A stretch of 42,582 bases of DNA, taken from positions 1 to 42,582 of the forward strand of contig NZ_RHNR01000018.1 in the NCBI RefSeq assembly GCF_003946025.1, read 5' to 3'. Under the pieces are notes generated by a model, which saw only the letters and a list, made by a program, of their open reading frames with translations, was not told the DNA's origin and ran no database searches. A program made the translations under genes and the position numbers. Shown here piece by piece: positions 41,491-42,582 of this stretch (the first letter of the stretch is position 1; the number at the start of each line of letters is the position of its first letter). The DNA is from Lacticaseibacillus songhuajiangensis. Its GTDB lineage: Bacteria > Bacillota > Bacilli > Lactobacillales > Lactobacillaceae.

Positions 41491-42369
41491 ATGAAAATTG
41501 AAGAAGGCTACATGCCGTTTCGCGGTTACAAGACCTACTACCGAATTGTTGGGGAAAAGACACCGGGCAAGGCACCACTGCTCCTCATTCACGGCGGTCC
41601 TGGTTCATCGCATAACTACTTTGAATTGATGGATGACTATGCGGAGACCGGTCGGCAGCTGATTATGTATGATCAAGTCGGGTGCGGGAAGTCCTCCTTG
41701 CCAGAAGACGAGTCCGTTTACGTGAAGGAAACCTGGGCGGAAGAGCTCATCGCGCTGCGCAAGTACCTCCACCTAGACGAAATCCACATGTTGGGTCAGT
41801 CATGGGGCGGGATGCTCGAAATGCTTTACCTGACCCAGTATGACCAGACCGGTGTGAAGAGTGTCATGATTGACGGCTCACCAGCTTCCATCAAGTTGTG
41901 GACGCAGGAGCAGCACCGACTCATCTCTTACCTCAGCTATGAAGATCGCGAGGCGATTGCCGAAGCAGAGCGCACCGGCAACTTCAGCGGCCCGAAGTAC
42001 TTGGCCGCCAACGACCGCTACATGGAGCGTTACTGCTGGGACGACCCCGACGAGAACTCACCAGAGCCACTGCGCCGGCCAACTAACGGTAAGCGCGCCA
42101 GCCTGATTGCTGAAGGCCCCAACGAGTTCACCGAGAACGGCACCATCAGCGACTACGACGTCACGGATGACTTGCACAAAATTCATGTGCCCGTCCTTGT
42201 CACGAACGGGACCGACGACCTGTGCACACCGCTGATTGCCAAGTCTGTGTACGATCACATTCCTGGTGCGAAGTGGCACCTCTTCGCCAACAGCCGCCAC
42301 CTGGCACTGCTTGATCAGCACGACGAGTTCATCAGCGTGCTCGACAACTGGCTCAAGCAAAACGATTAG
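41491..42369 (+). CDS. pepI: Proline iminopeptidase
   Basis: This 292-aa alpha/beta hydrolase of the S33 family removes N-terminal proline from peptides, an important step in casein or plant-peptide use by lactobacilli. It has the oxyanion motif HGGPG (34-38), nucleophile Ser104 in GQSWGG, an acid in TNGTDDLCTP and the catalytic His in NSRHLALL. Length fits PepI. The ATG at 41491 has only a distant AAGAAGG; no better start exists. A terminator follows. Confidence 0.93.
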   Translation: MKIEEGYMPFRGYKTYYRIVGEKTPGKAPLLLIHGGPGSSHNYFELMDDYAETGRQLIMYDQVGCGKSSLPEDESVYVKETWAEELIALRKYLHLDEIHMLGQSWGGMLEMLYLTQYDQTGVKSVMIDGSPASIKLWTQEQHRLISYLSYEDREAIAEAERTGNFSGPKYLAANDRYMERYCWDDPDENSPEPLRRPTNGKRASLIAEGPNEFTENGTISDYDVTDDLHKIHVPVLVTNGTDDLCTPLIAKSVYDHIPGAKWHLFANSRHLALLDQHDEFISVLDNWLKQND

Positions 42370-42378
42370 TAAACTACC

Positions 42379-42408
42379 AAACAGTCGTGTAAGCGGCTGT
42401 TTTTTTGT
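42379..42408 (+). terminator. Terminator of the iminopeptidase gene
   Basis: AAACAGTCG and CGGCTGTTT pair (one mismatch) around a 6-base loop, followed by T7. Confidence 0.85.
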
Positions 42409-42582
42409 GTCACTGTCCGTCAGCGTAAGTCTGCGCCCGCAAGGGTGCACTTTACGCTTGGGTTTGTTTTCAAACCGCCGCTAGGCGGTGGGTCGGCAAC
42501 TCCAGTGGTGGTGCGCTTGGGATACGCTCCGGGAACTACGTCGGGCGGGGCCGCTTCAGCCCGCTAACGCGGTCTTCCGCTG
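42409..42582. other. GC-rich hairpin region at the window edge
   Basis: I find no credible reading frame with a start signal. Hairpins are AGCGTAA (42422-42428) with TTACGCT (42452-42458) and inner GCGCCC/GGGTGC, GGTTTG-TTTT-CAAACC (42461-42476), and CCGCC-GCTA-GGCGG (42475-42488). More GC-rich complementary segments continue to the edge. It may be a partial structured RNA or another repeat unit. Confidence 0.4.

Overview
The window is a stretch of a Lactobacillaceae chromosome. Gene content (purA, guaC, mmuP/mmuM, LtrA, proline iminopeptidase, BceRS-BceAB), strong AGGAGG-type ribosome binding sites, and a G+C content that looks above 50% by eye fit the GC-rich genera such as Lacticaseibacillus or Schleiferilactobacillus. 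This is inference; no marker gene fixes the genus. There is no phage, insertion sequence, CRISPR array, tRNA or rRNA. A perfect 16-bp parS site at 14277-14292 suggests the window lies in the origin-proximal part of the chromosome.

Layout. 0.2-4.9 kb: a BceRS-BceAB antimicrobial-peptide sensing and detoxification module with a clear BceR box. 4.9-6.4 kb: purA behind paired PurBoxes. 6.4-7.9 kb: a BlaI-type repressor with an M56 metalloprotease. 8.1-13.0 kb: hydrolase, NAD(P)-binding proteins, an acetyltransferase, a divergent LysR regulator and an aldo/keto reductase. 13.1-16.3 kb: LtrA, parS and two unrecognised envelope proteins. 16.4-21.0 kb: an unusual two-component system and its apparent target operon. 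21.1-29.5 kb: oxidoreductases paired with TetR, ArsR and MarR regulators, then an Old Yellow Enzyme with a DJ-1/PfpI protein. 29.7-33.1 kb: S-methylmethionine uptake and use, with a tandem array of structured repeats between the divergent genes. 33.1-35.4 kb: an acetyltransferase with a structured leader, guaC, and a second family of structured repeats. 35.4-42.4 kb: a fructose-type PTS, a GNAT enzyme, a lipoprotein, a TetM-like translation GTPase and a proline iminopeptidase.

The most interesting system is at 17.2-21.0 kb. A histidine kinase and an OmpR-type response regulator, the latter fused in frame to a six-helix membrane domain, follow a 34-residue hydrophobic peptide gene. Three tandem 11-bp repeats sit exactly 17 bp upstream of the -10 box of this operon. 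The same array at the same spacing precedes a second operon encoding a 170-aa membrane protein, a 38-aa hydrophobic peptide, a GlsB/YeaQ-type membrane protein and a Vat-type acetyltransferase. This looks like a self-contained envelope-stress regulon. The fusion junction carries a perfect ribosome binding site, an ATG and an A7 tract, so the fusion may result from a one-base shift.

The second highlight is two unrelated families of roughly 120-bp tandem repeats (31116-31513 and 34989-35231). Each copy folds into one long hairpin, and the paired arms differ between copies in a compensatory way.
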